Origin: Salinisphaera hydrothermalis
GTDB taxonomy: Bacteria > Pseudomonadota > Gammaproteobacteria > Nevskiales > Salinisphaeraceae
Assembly: GCF_040361195.1 (NCBI RefSeq)
Contig: NZ_APNE01000016.1
Length of the DNA stretch: 64,000 nt
Reading direction: 5' to 3' (one strand)
Shown here: piece by piece, positions 8,459 through 16,638 of the stretch
Numbering within the stretch: the stretch's first letter is position 1
Layout of the letters: every line of letters starts with the position of its first letter
Program-made: the position numbers and the translations under genes
Notes under the pieces: generated by a model
What the model was told of the DNA's origin: nothing
What the model saw: only the letters and a program-made list of their open reading frames with translations
The model's database searches: none

Positions 8459-9397
8459 CTATTCCGCCGCCAGCCAATTACGCGGCGTCAGAAAGCGATC
8501 GGTCAGATCGGCTTCGGGCGAGTCAGGCTCGGGGTTGAAGCCGTATTGCCAGGCGGCCAGCGGCGGCATCGACATCAGGATCGACTCGGTGCGACCGCGC
8601 GATTGCAGGCCGAACAGCGTGCCGCGATCGTAAAGCAGGTTGAACTCGACGTAGCGGCCGCGCCGATAGAGCTGGAACGCGCGCTCGCGTTCGCCCCAGG
8701 CGTGATGCCGTCGTTTTTCCACGATCGGGGCGTAGGCGTCGACGAAGCCGTCGCCCACCGACTGCACGAACGCCAGCGAATCGGCGAAGCCCAGCTCGTC
8801 GAAATCGTCGAAGAACAGCCCACCCACGCCGCGGGTTTCGTCGCGATGGGGCAGATAGAAATATTCGTCGCACCACTGTTTGAAGCGCGGATACAAATCG
8901 TTGCCGAACGGCGCGCAGGCGGCGTGCGCCGTTTCGTGCCAGGCGACGGCGTCGTCCTCGAAGGGATAGTACGGCGTCAGGTCGAATCCGCCACCGAACC
9001 ACCAGACCGGATCCTCGCCTTCTTTTTCCGCAACGAACAGGCGCACATTCGCATGCGACGTGGGTACGTACGGATTGCGCGGGTGGATCACCAGCGACAC
9101 GCCGGAAGCGATGAACGATCGTCCCGCCAATTCCGGCCGACGCGCGGAAGCCGAGGCCGGCAGTTCGCTGCCGAGCACGCGGGAGAAATTTACCCCGGCG
9201 CGTTCGAACACCTCGCCATCGGCCAGCACGCGCGTGTCACCGCCGCCGCCTTCCTTCCGCGTCCAGGTATCGGCGTGGAAGCGCGCCTCGGGTTCGAAGG
9301 CCTCCAGGCGTTCGACGATGCGATTCTGTAGATCGCGGAAATAGGCGATGGCGGCATCGGGATCGGCAATGTCGCGCGTAGCGGATGATTCAGCCAC
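8459..9397 (-). CDS. hemF: Oxygen-dependent coproporphyrinogen III oxidase HemF
   Basis: Aerobic decarboxylation of coproporphyrinogen III to protoporphyrinogen IX in haem synthesis. Recognised by NPYVPTSHANVRLFVAEK, WWFGGGFDLTPYYPFEDD and the C-terminal RVESILMSMPP-like segment (here RTESILMSMPP). The frame stays open upstream, but a GTG at 9395-9397 gives 312 residues, close to E. coli HemF (299), and overlaps the tsaC stop by 8 bases, indicating coupling. hemB and hemE also lie in this window but in separate groups. Confidence 0.94.
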   Translation of the reverse strand: MAESSATRDIADPDAAIAYFRDLQNRIVERLEAFEPEARFHADTWTRKEGGGGDTRVLADGEVFERAGVNFSRVLGSELPASASARRPELAGRSFIASGVSLVIHPRNPYVPTSHANVRLFVAEKEGEDPVWWFGGGFDLTPYYPFEDDAVAWHETAHAACAPFGNDLYPRFKQWCDEYFYLPHRDETRGVGGLFFDDFDELGFADSLAFVQSVGDGFVDAYAPIVEKRRHHAWGERERAFQLYRRGRYVEFNLLYDRGTLFGLQSRGRTESILMSMPPLAAWQYGFNPEPDSPEADLTDRFLTPRNWLAAE

Positions 9398-9959
9398 GGA
9401 TAACCTCGTTGGTGCAGGCGTCACGGATGGTGCTGGCACGCCCAGGCGTATCGAGCCGGCCGCCGAGAACCATATCGACACGGTCGCCGAAGCGGGCCCG
9501 CGCGCGCCAGGTCGAAGTAACCGGCGGACACCCGGTGACGTTGGCGCTGGTGGAGACGATCGGGCCACCGAATGCATGACAAAGCGCGCGCGTCAGCCCG
9601 TGGGCGGTTTCGCGCAAGGCGATGGTCGGTTGGCCGCCGGTTAGCCACCGGGGCGCATCGGCGCGTGCCGGCAGCAGCCAGGTGACGGCACCGGGCCAGG
9701 CTTCGACGGCCCGCCGCCAGGCTGTATCGGCGGCCGGGTCGACCAGGGGTGCGAGCTGAGCCGCATCGGCCGCTACCACGATCAGCCCGCGCGACACATC
9801 GCGTTGTTTGGCCGCGAGTACCCGCCAGACGGCGTCTGCGTCGTAGGCATCGGCCGCCAACCCCCATACGCCTTCGGTGGCGTGCGCAACGATACCCCCG
9901 TCGGCGAGCGTACGAGCAGCGTGTCGTAGTCGGTGCGGCGAGACATGAATATCGAGCAT
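9390..9959 (-). CDS. tsaC: Threonylcarbamoyl-AMP synthase TsaC
   Basis: Makes threonylcarbamoyl-adenylate from threonine, bicarbonate and ATP, the donor used by TsaD for t6A in tRNA. The YrdC/Sua5 core is visible: GGIVAHATEGVWGLAADAYD, KQRDVSRGLIVVAAD, PGAVTWLLPA and GPIVSTSANVTG. An ATG at 9957-9959 with AGGGA upstream gives 189 residues, the length of short bacterial TsaC lacking the Sua5 domain. An upstream in-frame extension to about 10025 has no ribosome site. Its end is coupled to hemF. Confidence 0.93.
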   Translation of the reverse strand: MLDIHVSPHRLRHAARTLADGGIVAHATEGVWGLAADAYDADAVWRVLAAKQRDVSRGLIVVAADAAQLAPLVDPAADTAWRRAVEAWPGAVTWLLPARADAPRWLTGGQPTIALRETAHGLTRALCHAFGGPIVSTSANVTGCPPVTSTWRARARFGDRVDMVLGGRLDTPGRASTIRDACTNEVIRG

Positions 9960-10142
9960 GACCGAATCCCTGAAAAGAAAGCGTCCCCGGTGGGCCCAGC
10001 CCGCGGTTCCAGAAACGTGCTGCAACGTCGAGCGAGTCCGCGCTGGTTGGCCGCCGATGCCTAATGCATGACGGCGACCGGCAGCGTTACGAGTCCGGAT
10101 CGTGCCACATCACGACACAGCGACTCGTCTCTACCGGACTCG

Positions 10143-10179
10143 CGCGCGGCGCTCGGGCGAAATCTCAACACGCCCAGTA
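10143..10179 (-). repeat. Repeat-family end (TAGGGCGTGTTGAGG type)
   Basis: Read on the minus strand from 10179 this is TACTGGGCGTGTTGAGATTT then CGCCCGAGCGCCGCG. Apart from a two-base insertion after TA it closely matches the ends at 13242 and 44603. Only one end is recognisable, so it is probably a degenerate or partial copy. Confidence 0.6.
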
Positions 10180-10300
10180 AAAACGGCTACGAATTGTACG
10201 CCGGTTGACAGATTTCGGGGTGCGGATTCGAACGGGATAATCACGCTGATCGTCGTGGCGGGCGTCAGCGGTCAACGCCGACGGAGCTGCCTCGCCATGG

Positions 10301-10331
10301 GACGGGCGCTGCAGCTTGGCCAGCGCCCGTC
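10301..10331 (-). terminator. Stem-loop downstream of topA
   Basis: GACGGGCGCTG (10301-10311) and CAGCGCCCGTC (10321-10331) form a perfect 11-base-pair stem with a 9-base loop, 20 bases beyond the topA stop. No U-tract follows, so it may be a Rho-dependent or mRNA-stabilising hairpin. Confidence 0.5.
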
Positions 10332-10350
10332 ATGTCCGCGCCGGGTCGCG

Positions 10351-12891
10351 TTACGTCGAGGCCTGGCCGCCGGAGGATGAGTCGCCGCTGGTCTTGCTCT
10401 TCGCGGTGCTCTTCTTGCTCGACGCGCTCTTGGTTTTGGGCGAGGCGGATTTCTTGGTAGCGGTCTTGCCGTTGGCCGTCTTGCTCTTGGACGTCTTGGC
10501 TTTGGAGGTTTTCGCCTTGGACGCCGACGATTTGCTCGTCTTGGCGCTGCTCGAGGCCTTCTTGCTCGCGCTGGTCTTGGCGTTCTTGCGGCCGCGCTTC
10601 TTCTTTTCCGGCGCCTTGGCGATGATCTCCTGGCACTGTTCCAGAGTCAGCGACTCGGGCTCCATGTCCTTCGGTACGCTGGCGTTCTTCTTGCCATCGG
10701 TGATGTACGGACCGAACGGGCCGTGCTGGACCTTGATGCCCTCGGCCTCGAAGTGCTTGATCAGCTTCTTCGCGTCCGCTTCTTTCTTTTCGGCAATGAC
10801 TTCCAGCGCGCGCTCTTTCGAGATCGTGTACGGGTCGTCTTCCTTGAGCGAGGCGAATTTCTTGCCGTAGCGGACGTAAGGCCCGAAGCGGCCGATGTTG
10901 ACCTGGATCTCCTCGCCCTCGGGCGTTTCACCCAGATCGCGCGGCAGGTTGAACAGATACAGCGCTTCGTCGAGCGTGATCTTGTCCATGTCCTGGCCCT
11001 TGCGCAGGCCGGCGAACTTGGGTTTCTCCTCGTCGTCCTTGGAGCCGATCTGCACGAACGGGCCATAGCGGCCGATGCGCACGATCACCGGCTTGCCGGT
11101 CTTGGGGTCGGTGCCGAGTTCGCGCGCCTGGGCCACTTCCTCGCGCGAGAGATCCTGCTTGGACTCGATCTGGTCGGAAAAACGCTCCCAGAATTCGGCC
11201 AGCAGCGGGCGCCAGTCCTGTTCGCCGCGGGAGACGGCGTCGAGCCGGTCTTCCAGATTGGCGGTGAACTCGTAGTCGACGTAGCGGGTGAAGTGATCGG
11301 TCAGGAACTTGTTGACGATCTTGCCCAGCGGCGTCGGCATGAAGGCCTTGCCGTCCATCTCGACGTATTCGCGATCCTGCAGCGTGGAGATGATCGCGGC
11401 ATAGGTCGACGGCCGGCCGATGTCGTATTCCTCGAGCGTCTTCACCAGCGCGGCCTCGGTAAAGCGCGGCGGCGGCTCGGTGAAGTGCTGGGTCGGCACG
11501 ATTTCGGCCAGGTCGATGGTTTCGCCTTCTTCCAGCGCGGGCAAGCGTTTATCGTTGTCGTCCTCGGCCTTGTCGCCGTCGTCGCGGCCTTCCTTGTAGA
11601 CCGACAGGAAGCCGGGCTCGCGCAGGGTGCGGCCGCTGGCGCGGAACAGATGCCGGTTGTCCTCGCCCGCGGCCAGATCGGCCGACACCGTATCGAACAG
11701 CGCGTGCACCATCTGGCTGGCGACAGTGCGCTGCCAGACCAGCTCGTACAGCCGGAACTGGTCCGAGGTCAGATATTGCTTGATCTCGCTCGGGATGCGC
11801 GCGCTCGCGGTCGGACGGATGGCCTCATGGGCCTCTTGGGCGTTCTTCGACTTGGTCTTGAACGTGCGCGGGCTGTCCGGGAGATTTTTGTCGCCGTAGC
11901 GATCGCCGATCATCTGGCGAATCTCGGTCAGCGCGTCATTGGCGAGATTCACCGAGTCGGTTCGCATGTAAGTGATCAGACCGGTTTCTTCACCGTCGCC
12001 GAGCTTCACGCCTTCGTACAGGCCCTGCGCGGTGCGCATGGTGCGCCGGGCGTTGAAGCCGAGCTTGCGCGCGGCTTCCTGCTGCAGCGTGGAGGTCGTG
12101 AACGGCGGCGACGGATTGCGCCGGCGCTGTTTCTTCTCGACCGTGGCCACGCGCAGCTTGCCCTGAGCGGCCGCCACGAGTTTTTCATAAGCGGCGTCGG
12201 CGCCGCCCTGGTCGTTGATGGTGAACTGTTCGATCTTCTCGCCGTCGAGCTGGGACAGGCGCGCGGAGAACGGGATGTCGTCCTTCTCGGCCTTGGCTTC
12301 GATGCGCCAGTATTCTTCGGGCACGAAGGCTTCGATCTCGGCATCGCGCTCGCAGATCAGGCGCAGCGCCGGGCTTTGCACGCGCCCGGCCGACAAGCCG
12401 CGCTGGACTTTCTTCCACAGCAGCGGCGAGAGATTGAACCCCACCAGATAATCCAGTGCGCGTCGGGCCTGCTGGGCGTTGACCAGATCGTCGGAAATCG
12501 TGCGCGGATGCTCAACGGCGTGAGCCACGGCGCGCTTGGTGATCTCGTGAAAGACCACGCGAGCGACATGCTTGTTCTCGAGCAAGCCGCGGTCCTTGAG
12601 CAGCTCCAGCAGATGCCAGGCAATCGCTTCGCCTTCGCGGTCCGGGTCAGTCGCGAGCAGCAGCGTATCCGACTGCTTCAGCGACTTCGCGATCTTGTCG
12701 ACCTGCTTGGCGTTGCGGTCGATGATGTCGTAGTGCATCGCGAAGTCGTTTTTCGTGTCGACCGCGCCTTCCTTCGGGATCAGATCGCGCACGTGGCCGT
12801 ACGAAGCCAGGACCTGATAGTCCTTGCCCAGATACTTCTCGATGGTCCGGGCCTTGGCCGGGGACTCCACGATGACGAGATTTCGGCTCAT
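10351..12891 (-). CDS. topA: DNA topoisomerase I with a Lys/Ser/Thr-rich C-terminal tail
   Basis: Type IA topoisomerase that relaxes negative supercoils. The 846 residues start with the TOPRIM domain (SRNLVIVESPAKARTIEKYL, ATDPDREGEAIAW), then QQARRALDYLVGF, GRVQSPALRLIC and the catalytic tyrosine Tyr308 in GLITYMRTDS. After the core come three Topo_C-type repeats (GRYGPFVQIG, GRFGPYVRYG, HGPFGPYITDG). No four-cysteine zinc fingers are seen. The last roughly 80 residues are a histone-like low-complexity tail of Lys, Ser, Thr and Ala, likely a flexible DNA-binding extension. It is followed downstream by a stem-loop and preceded by a repeat-containing gap. Confidence 0.96.
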   Translation of the reverse strand: MSRNLVIVESPAKARTIEKYLGKDYQVLASYGHVRDLIPKEGAVDTKNDFAMHYDIIDRNAKQVDKIAKSLKQSDTLLLATDPDREGEAIAWHLLELLKDRGLLENKHVARVVFHEITKRAVAHAVEHPRTISDDLVNAQQARRALDYLVGFNLSPLLWKKVQRGLSAGRVQSPALRLICERDAEIEAFVPEEYWRIEAKAEKDDIPFSARLSQLDGEKIEQFTINDQGGADAAYEKLVAAAQGKLRVATVEKKQRRRNPSPPFTTSTLQQEAARKLGFNARRTMRTAQGLYEGVKLGDGEETGLITYMRTDSVNLANDALTEIRQMIGDRYGDKNLPDSPRTFKTKSKNAQEAHEAIRPTASARIPSEIKQYLTSDQFRLYELVWQRTVASQMVHALFDTVSADLAAGEDNRHLFRASGRTLREPGFLSVYKEGRDDGDKAEDDNDKRLPALEEGETIDLAEIVPTQHFTEPPPRFTEAALVKTLEEYDIGRPSTYAAIISTLQDREYVEMDGKAFMPTPLGKIVNKFLTDHFTRYVDYEFTANLEDRLDAVSRGEQDWRPLLAEFWERFSDQIESKQDLSREEVAQARELGTDPKTGKPVIVRIGRYGPFVQIGSKDDEEKPKFAGLRKGQDMDKITLDEALYLFNLPRDLGETPEGEEIQVNIGRFGPYVRYGKKFASLKEDDPYTISKERALEVIAEKKEADAKKLIKHFEAEGIKVQHGPFGPYITDGKKNASVPKDMEPESLTLEQCQEIIAKAPEKKKRGRKNAKTSASKKASSSAKTSKSSASKAKTSKAKTSKSKTANGKTATKKSASPKTKSASSKKSTAKSKTSGDSSSGGQAST

Positions 12892-13185
12892 CGACTCACA
12901 CTTTGAAGGAATGAATATCGGGCCGGGCCCGCTGCGTGGCGAACCCTAGCACAGCCTTTGAAGCACGCGCGATGCGCCAGCGTCAAGATGGCCTGCCCGG
13001 GCGATGCGGCCCAGACAGGCGCTTTTCAAGAGCGCGGGATACAAGCCATGGCCTGCCAGAGAAGGCCTGGCAGCGATTCGACAGGGTGGGCAAGGTCAGC
13101 CCGCCCAGGAAAAATTCATTCAGGGGCGCGCTGCGCTTTGGCGATTGCGGGTCGTGGCACGTCGCCGCGCGGTCCCGTGTTTTTC
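12892..13185. other. Gap between smg and topA
   Basis: No gene is supported. Together with the repeat at 13186-13242 it forms a 348-base gap. A hairpin CTGCCA/TGGCAG is seen at 13053-13073. The topA promoter must lie in the last 100-200 bases before 12891. The segment next to the repeat is GC-rich and may be the interior of a degenerate element. Confidence 0.4.
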
Positions 13186-13242
13186 ACGCCCGGGTTTGTG
13201 GGCGCCAACGCGGCGCTCGCACAAAAACCTCAACAGACCCTA
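13186..13242 (-). repeat. Repeat-family copy whose end supplies the smg stop codon
   Basis: Read on the minus strand from 13242 it begins TAGGGTCTGTTGAGGTTTTT and continues GTGCGAGCGCCGCGTTGGCGCCCACAAA in two adjoining blocks, closely matching the copy at 44603. The first three bases, TAG, are the stop codon of smg. The far end of the element is not recognisable. Confidence 0.7.
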
Positions 13243-13713
13243 GTGGCTTGCGCCGGGCGCCTCCGCATGCAGCATCGCTTCCATGCGGGCTTGCGCGGTG
13301 TCGTGGCCGTCGGCGGAGGACAGCACCATCATCACGACCCATTTCACCTGTTCCAGCTCCGCGCCGTCGTATTCGTCGTCGACCAGCGCCATCAGGCGAT
13401 CGATGACCAACTCGCGATTGGCGGCCGAGAGCACGCCGGCGCGTTCGAGCCGGGCGATATAGCCGCGACATTCGGCGTCGAGCACATACAGCTCGGGACC
13501 GGCATAGATGCGGATGCTGTCGTTCGAGGGCGGGGTGATCGGCGCGCGCCCTTCCGGCTGAGCCGCGCGCAGCCAGTCGAAGGCATCGTCGATCTCGTCG
13601 GGGAAGAATCCGGCATCGCCCAGATCCTGGCGGACGTCGCCGGTGGCGCCTACGTCCGTCAACGAAAAGTTCTCGAACAGATACAGCAGGACGTCCAGGA
13701 CATTCTCGTTCAT
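13240..13713 (-). CDS. smg: Smg family protein (DUF494)
   Basis: A conserved small protein of unknown biochemical function, found next to dprA in many gammaproteobacteria. MNENVLDVLLYLFENF at the N-terminus and the acidic helical body are typical, and its 157 residues equal the E. coli Smg length. The ATG at 13711-13713 was chosen over an upstream open extension because it gives the family N-terminus. It follows dprA by 46 bases. The TAG stop coincides with the first three bases of a repeat element, so the last residues may differ from relatives. Confidence 0.88.
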   Translation of the reverse strand: MNENVLDVLLYLFENFSLTDVGATGDVRQDLGDAGFFPDEIDDAFDWLRAAQPEGRAPITPPSNDSIRIYAGPELYVLDAECRGYIARLERAGVLSAANRELVIDRLMALVDDEYDGAELEQVKWVVMMVLSSADGHDTAQARMEAMLHAEAPGASH

Positions 13714-13759
13714 GGCACAGACTCTACCATGATGACCCCGAGCGGCGCGCGGCGCCAGG

Positions 13760-14875
13760 TCAGGCAGAGCGGATGTAGGCGCCGCCGGCCACGGCCTGCA
13801 CGCGGCCTTCCAACTCCAGGATGAGCAACGTCGACGACACGGCATCGGCCTTCCAGCCAGTGCGCGCGACCAGGTCGTCGATACGTACCGGATCGTGGCC
13901 GATCGCGGTCAGCAATTCGTCGCTGTCGTCCTGGCCGGTCGACTCGGCGGCTGTCGACGTTTTCATGCCCGCTTCGATTCCAGTTGTCGGGCGACGACGA
14001 TAGCCGCCGATCGAGCCCGCGATCTCCTCGAGGATATGGTCGGTGGTCTCAACCAGCTTGGCGCCTTCGCGGATAAGCTGGTGGCAGCCGCGCGCCAGCG
14101 GATTATGGATCGAGCCGGGCAGGGCAAAGACCTCGCGATTGGCGGCGCTGGCCATGCGCGCCGTGATCAGCGAACCAGAGGCCCGCGCGGCCTCGACCAC
14201 CAGCGTAGCGGTGCACAGCCCCGCGATGACGCGGTTGCGACGGGGGAAATTGCCGCGTGCCGGGTGCGTACCCAGGCCAAACTCCGACAATAGTAGGCCG
14301 CGCTCGGCGATACGCTCGGCCAGTGCCTTGTTCGCGGCGGGGTAGACGCGATCGAGCCCGGTGCCGGTGACGGCGATGGTGAAGCCGTCGGCATCCAGCG
14401 CGCCTTCGTGAGCGGCGGCATCGATGCCGCGTGCCAGGCCGGAGACGACCACCAGCCCGGCCGCCGCGAGGGCGCGGCCGAACTCATGCGCGGCCTCGCG
14501 CCCGGCGTGCGTGGGATTGCGACTGCCGACGATGGCGATGGCCGGATAATCGAGCAGGTCGAGATCGCCGAGCGCATACAGCCAGGGCGGCGGCGGGTCG
14601 AGTTCAGCCAGCGCGGCCGGATACGACGCATCGTCAACGGTCAAAAAATGATGCCCGTCCTCGGCCAGCCAGGCCTCGGTCGCGGTCAGGCCGTCGCCGG
14701 GCGGTTCGGCCAGCGCACGCCGCGTCGGCGCGGACAGTCCGACCTCACGCCAGGCCGTATCGCTTCCAGCCAGGGCGGCCTCGACGCTGCCGAAACGCTC
14801 GATCAGGCGCGCGGCCAGCGTGGCCCCGATACCGGGGGTGGTTGCCAGTCGCAGCCAGGCCGCCCGATCGGTCAT
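13760..14875 (-). CDS. dprA: DNA processing protein DprA
   Basis: Loads RecA on incoming single-stranded DNA during natural transformation. The 371 residues comprise an N-terminal SAM-like helical domain (LRLATTPGIGATLAARLIER), the Rossmann-fold core (IAIVGSRNPTHAGREAAHEF, VVSGLARGIDAAAHEGAL, LLSEFGLGTHP) and a C-terminal winged-helix domain (DDLVARTGWKADAVSSTLLI). The length is that of the full three-domain form. The start overlaps the stop of the LysM lipoprotein by 4 bases. No other competence genes are nearby. Confidence 0.95.
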   Translation of the reverse strand: MTDRAAWLRLATTPGIGATLAARLIERFGSVEAALAGSDTAWREVGLSAPTRRALAEPPGDGLTATEAWLAEDGHHFLTVDDASYPAALAELDPPPPWLYALGDLDLLDYPAIAIVGSRNPTHAGREAAHEFGRALAAAGLVVVSGLARGIDAAAHEGALDADGFTIAVTGTGLDRVYPAANKALAERIAERGLLLSEFGLGTHPARGNFPRRNRVIAGLCTATLVVEAARASGSLITARMASAANREVFALPGSIHNPLARGCHQLIREGAKLVETTDHILEEIAGSIGGYRRRPTTGIEAGMKTSTAAESTGQDDSDELLTAIGHDPVRIDDLVARTGWKADAVSSTLLILELEGRVQAVAGGAYIRSA

Positions 14876-16035
14876 GTGGCGTCCGGCGAATGCACGACAT
14901 CGTCGACGTGAATAGCGCGGGTTGCGTGCATCACCAGCGCAAAGCTGACTTTCTTGTCGACCTTGAACACCATCAGGTAGCCCGCCTCGACTTCCGGAAG
15001 TTTCACTTCTCCGCCGGCCACCGGGTCCGGCACGGTGCGACCGGCTTTGTAGATATCGAGCACGTCGCCCCGACGCAGGCCGATGTTCCGGCCGCGATCG
15101 AGCGTGACCACATCGTATTGGCCGATCTCGCTGACACCGCCGTAAACCGAAATGATGTGGGCACTGAGCGGCTTGTCCAGGGCGTGGGGATAGAAGTCGT
15201 GCAGCAGGTCCGCGTCGGCTACCGGCAGCAGTCGGTCGCCGGGTCGGGCCTCGCGATATGACTTGTCGATGGTGGCGGTCGCGACATGTTTGCCGAACGA
15301 CTGAACCGTCACGCGGCCGACGGGCACCGCCTTGCGGCCGAGTACCTGGTTGGTTCTGGCGTCGCGATACGGCCCTTCCGGATGCACCAGCTCGTAGCGA
15401 TCGGGGCCGGACGGTTTCGCGCCACGAACATAGACCGTGGCCCCGTTGCCGGCGACCAGATGCTGGTCGTCGAACGAGACCACGTAGGGCGCGTTCTCAA
15501 GCGTATCTTCATCGACCAGGCGCGGGCTTTCCAGAAAATCGCGGATCGCCGAATACGGAATGACCGGGATGGCCTCCGACAGCGGCTCTTCGCGCACCTT
15601 GGGTTCCAGACGTATGGTCTCGTCGCGGGCGACGCGGGGTTGCCCATCCATGCCGCGTGTCAGCACGAGCACTTCGCCGGGGTAGATCCGGTGCGGGTTG
15701 GCGATGTCGGGGTTGGCATCCCAGAGTTGTGGCCAATACCACGGATCATCGAGGTACTTGCCGGCGATAGCCCATAGCGTATCGCCGCGCTTGACCACGT
15801 AGCGCAGCGGCGCATCGGCGCGCATATGGTTGGCCAGATCCGAGGTGTGCAAGTTCTGCGGCGCGGGGGCGGGCGTCGAGGGCAGGGGCGTTGTGGCGCG
15901 CGGGCCCGATGCGTCGGTGGCCGTCGTGTCGTGCGATGTCGGCGGCTGTCGGCCGGGTGTATGGGCACAGCCGGCCATGAGCACTGCCAGGCCGAGCCCG
16001 ACGAGTCGTCTTCCCCCAATCCGCGTATGCCTCAA
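14872..16035 (-). CDS. LysM-domain lipoprotein
   Basis: Probably a peptidoglycan-associated envelope protein. A lipoprotein signal (GLGLAVLMAGCAHTPG) gives a lipidated Cys. A LysM motif follows: YVVKRGDTLWAIAGKYLDDP, then WPQLWDANPDIANPHRIYPG. The remainder lacks a named domain but contains a repeated beta-rich section with GRVTVQSFG and a C-terminal RKGDVLDIY-like loop (LRRGDVLDIYK). I chose a TTG at 16033-16035 (387 residues) because GGGGAG lies 9 bases upstream and the signal peptide becomes normal in length; an ATG at 16095 would add a long basic extension. It is divergent from def and coupled to dprA, an order also known in Pseudomonas. Confidence 0.82.
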   Translation of the reverse strand: MRHTRIGGRRLVGLGLAVLMAGCAHTPGRQPPTSHDTTATDASGPRATTPLPSTPAPAPQNLHTSDLANHMRADAPLRYVVKRGDTLWAIAGKYLDDPWYWPQLWDANPDIANPHRIYPGEVLVLTRGMDGQPRVARDETIRLEPKVREEPLSEAIPVIPYSAIRDFLESPRLVDEDTLENAPYVVSFDDQHLVAGNGATVYVRGAKPSGPDRYELVHPEGPYRDARTNQVLGRKAVPVGRVTVQSFGKHVATATIDKSYREARPGDRLLPVADADLLHDFYPHALDKPLSAHIISVYGGVSEIGQYDVVTLDRGRNIGLRRGDVLDIYKAGRTVPDPVAGGEVKLPEVEAGYLMVFKVDKKVSFALVMHATRAIHVDDVVHSPDAT

Positions 16036-16118
16036 ACCGTTATACTCCCCGGATTTCGATCGCCGGCCGCAGCTTTTCCGCCGCCGTCTGAACAATCGAC
16101 GTCAACTGCCGACAGAAT
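16036..16118. promoter_or_regulatory. Divergent promoter region LysM-dprA / def-fmt-rsmB
   Basis: An 83-base gap between two divergent operons. A TATACT box (on the plus strand at 16051-16056) could serve as a -10 element in either direction. I cannot name the -35 boxes. Confidence 0.35.
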
Positions 16119-16634
16119 ATGGCCATTCTCGAGATTTTGCATTTCCCGGACCCGCGGCTGCGTGAGGTCACCGAACCGATTACCGTGTTCGACGAGGCGC
16201 TGTCGCGTTTCATCGACGACATGTTCGACACCATGTACGACGCGCCGGGCGTCGGTCTTGCCTCGACCCAGGTGGGCGATACGCGGCGTGTGGCGGTCAT
16301 GGACTGCTCCGAGGACAAGAGCGAACGCATCGTGATGTGCAATCCGCGCATCCTGTGGGCCGAAGAAGACGAAGTGGTCGACGAAGGCTGTCTTTCGGTG
16401 CCGGATCACTACGACCGCGTCACCCGCGCCACGCGCCTGCGCTTCGCCGCCCAGGACCGCGACGGCACGGAATACGAAATGGACGCCGAAGGCCTACTGG
16501 CGCAGTGCGTGCAGCACGAGCTCGCTCATCTCGACGGCGGGCTGTATATCGACAAGCTCTCGCGGCTCAAGCGCGAGCGCATCCGACGCAAGCTGGCCAA
16601 GGCCGCCAAGCGCGACAGCGCCAAGGCCGACTGA
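16119..16634 (+). CDS. def: Peptide deformylase
   Basis: Removes the formyl group from the N-terminal Met of new proteins. All three active-site motifs are present in 171 residues: GVGLASTQVG, EGCLSVPD with the metal-binding Cys, and QHELAHLDG, the HExxH motif. It heads the def-fmt-rsmB operon, with fmt starting 4 bases after its stop. Confidence 0.97.
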   Translation: MAILEILHFPDPRLREVTEPITVFDEALSRFIDDMFDTMYDAPGVGLASTQVGDTRRVAVMDCSEDKSERIVMCNPRILWAEEDEVVDEGCLSVPDHYDRVTRATRLRFAAQDRDGTEYEMDAEGLLAQCVQHELAHLDGGLYIDKLSRLKRERIRRKLAKAAKRDSAKAD

Positions 16635-16638
16635 CGCG

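Larger units (their letters stand above)
9960..10350. other. Intergenic region between topA and tsaC
   Basis: About 390 bases with no supported gene. It contains a repeat end (10143-10179), an 8-base inverted repeat GAGTCCGG/CCGGACTC (10091-10098 and 10134-10141) and the hairpin downstream of topA (10301-10331). A promoter for tsaC-hemF-oxyR is expected near 9965-10060 but I cannot name its boxes. Confidence 0.5.

Noticed and set aside
10206..10240. GGATTCGAACGGG, resembling the complement of a tRNA T-arm
   Set aside because: The T-stem does not pair, and no anticodon or acceptor stem is found around it.
10723..12906. A 727-codon open frame on the plus strand opposite topA
   Set aside because: It is the complement of a clear topoisomerase gene in GC-rich DNA, where long antisense frames are expected; its composition (His/Gln/Arg/Leu-rich) matches no family.
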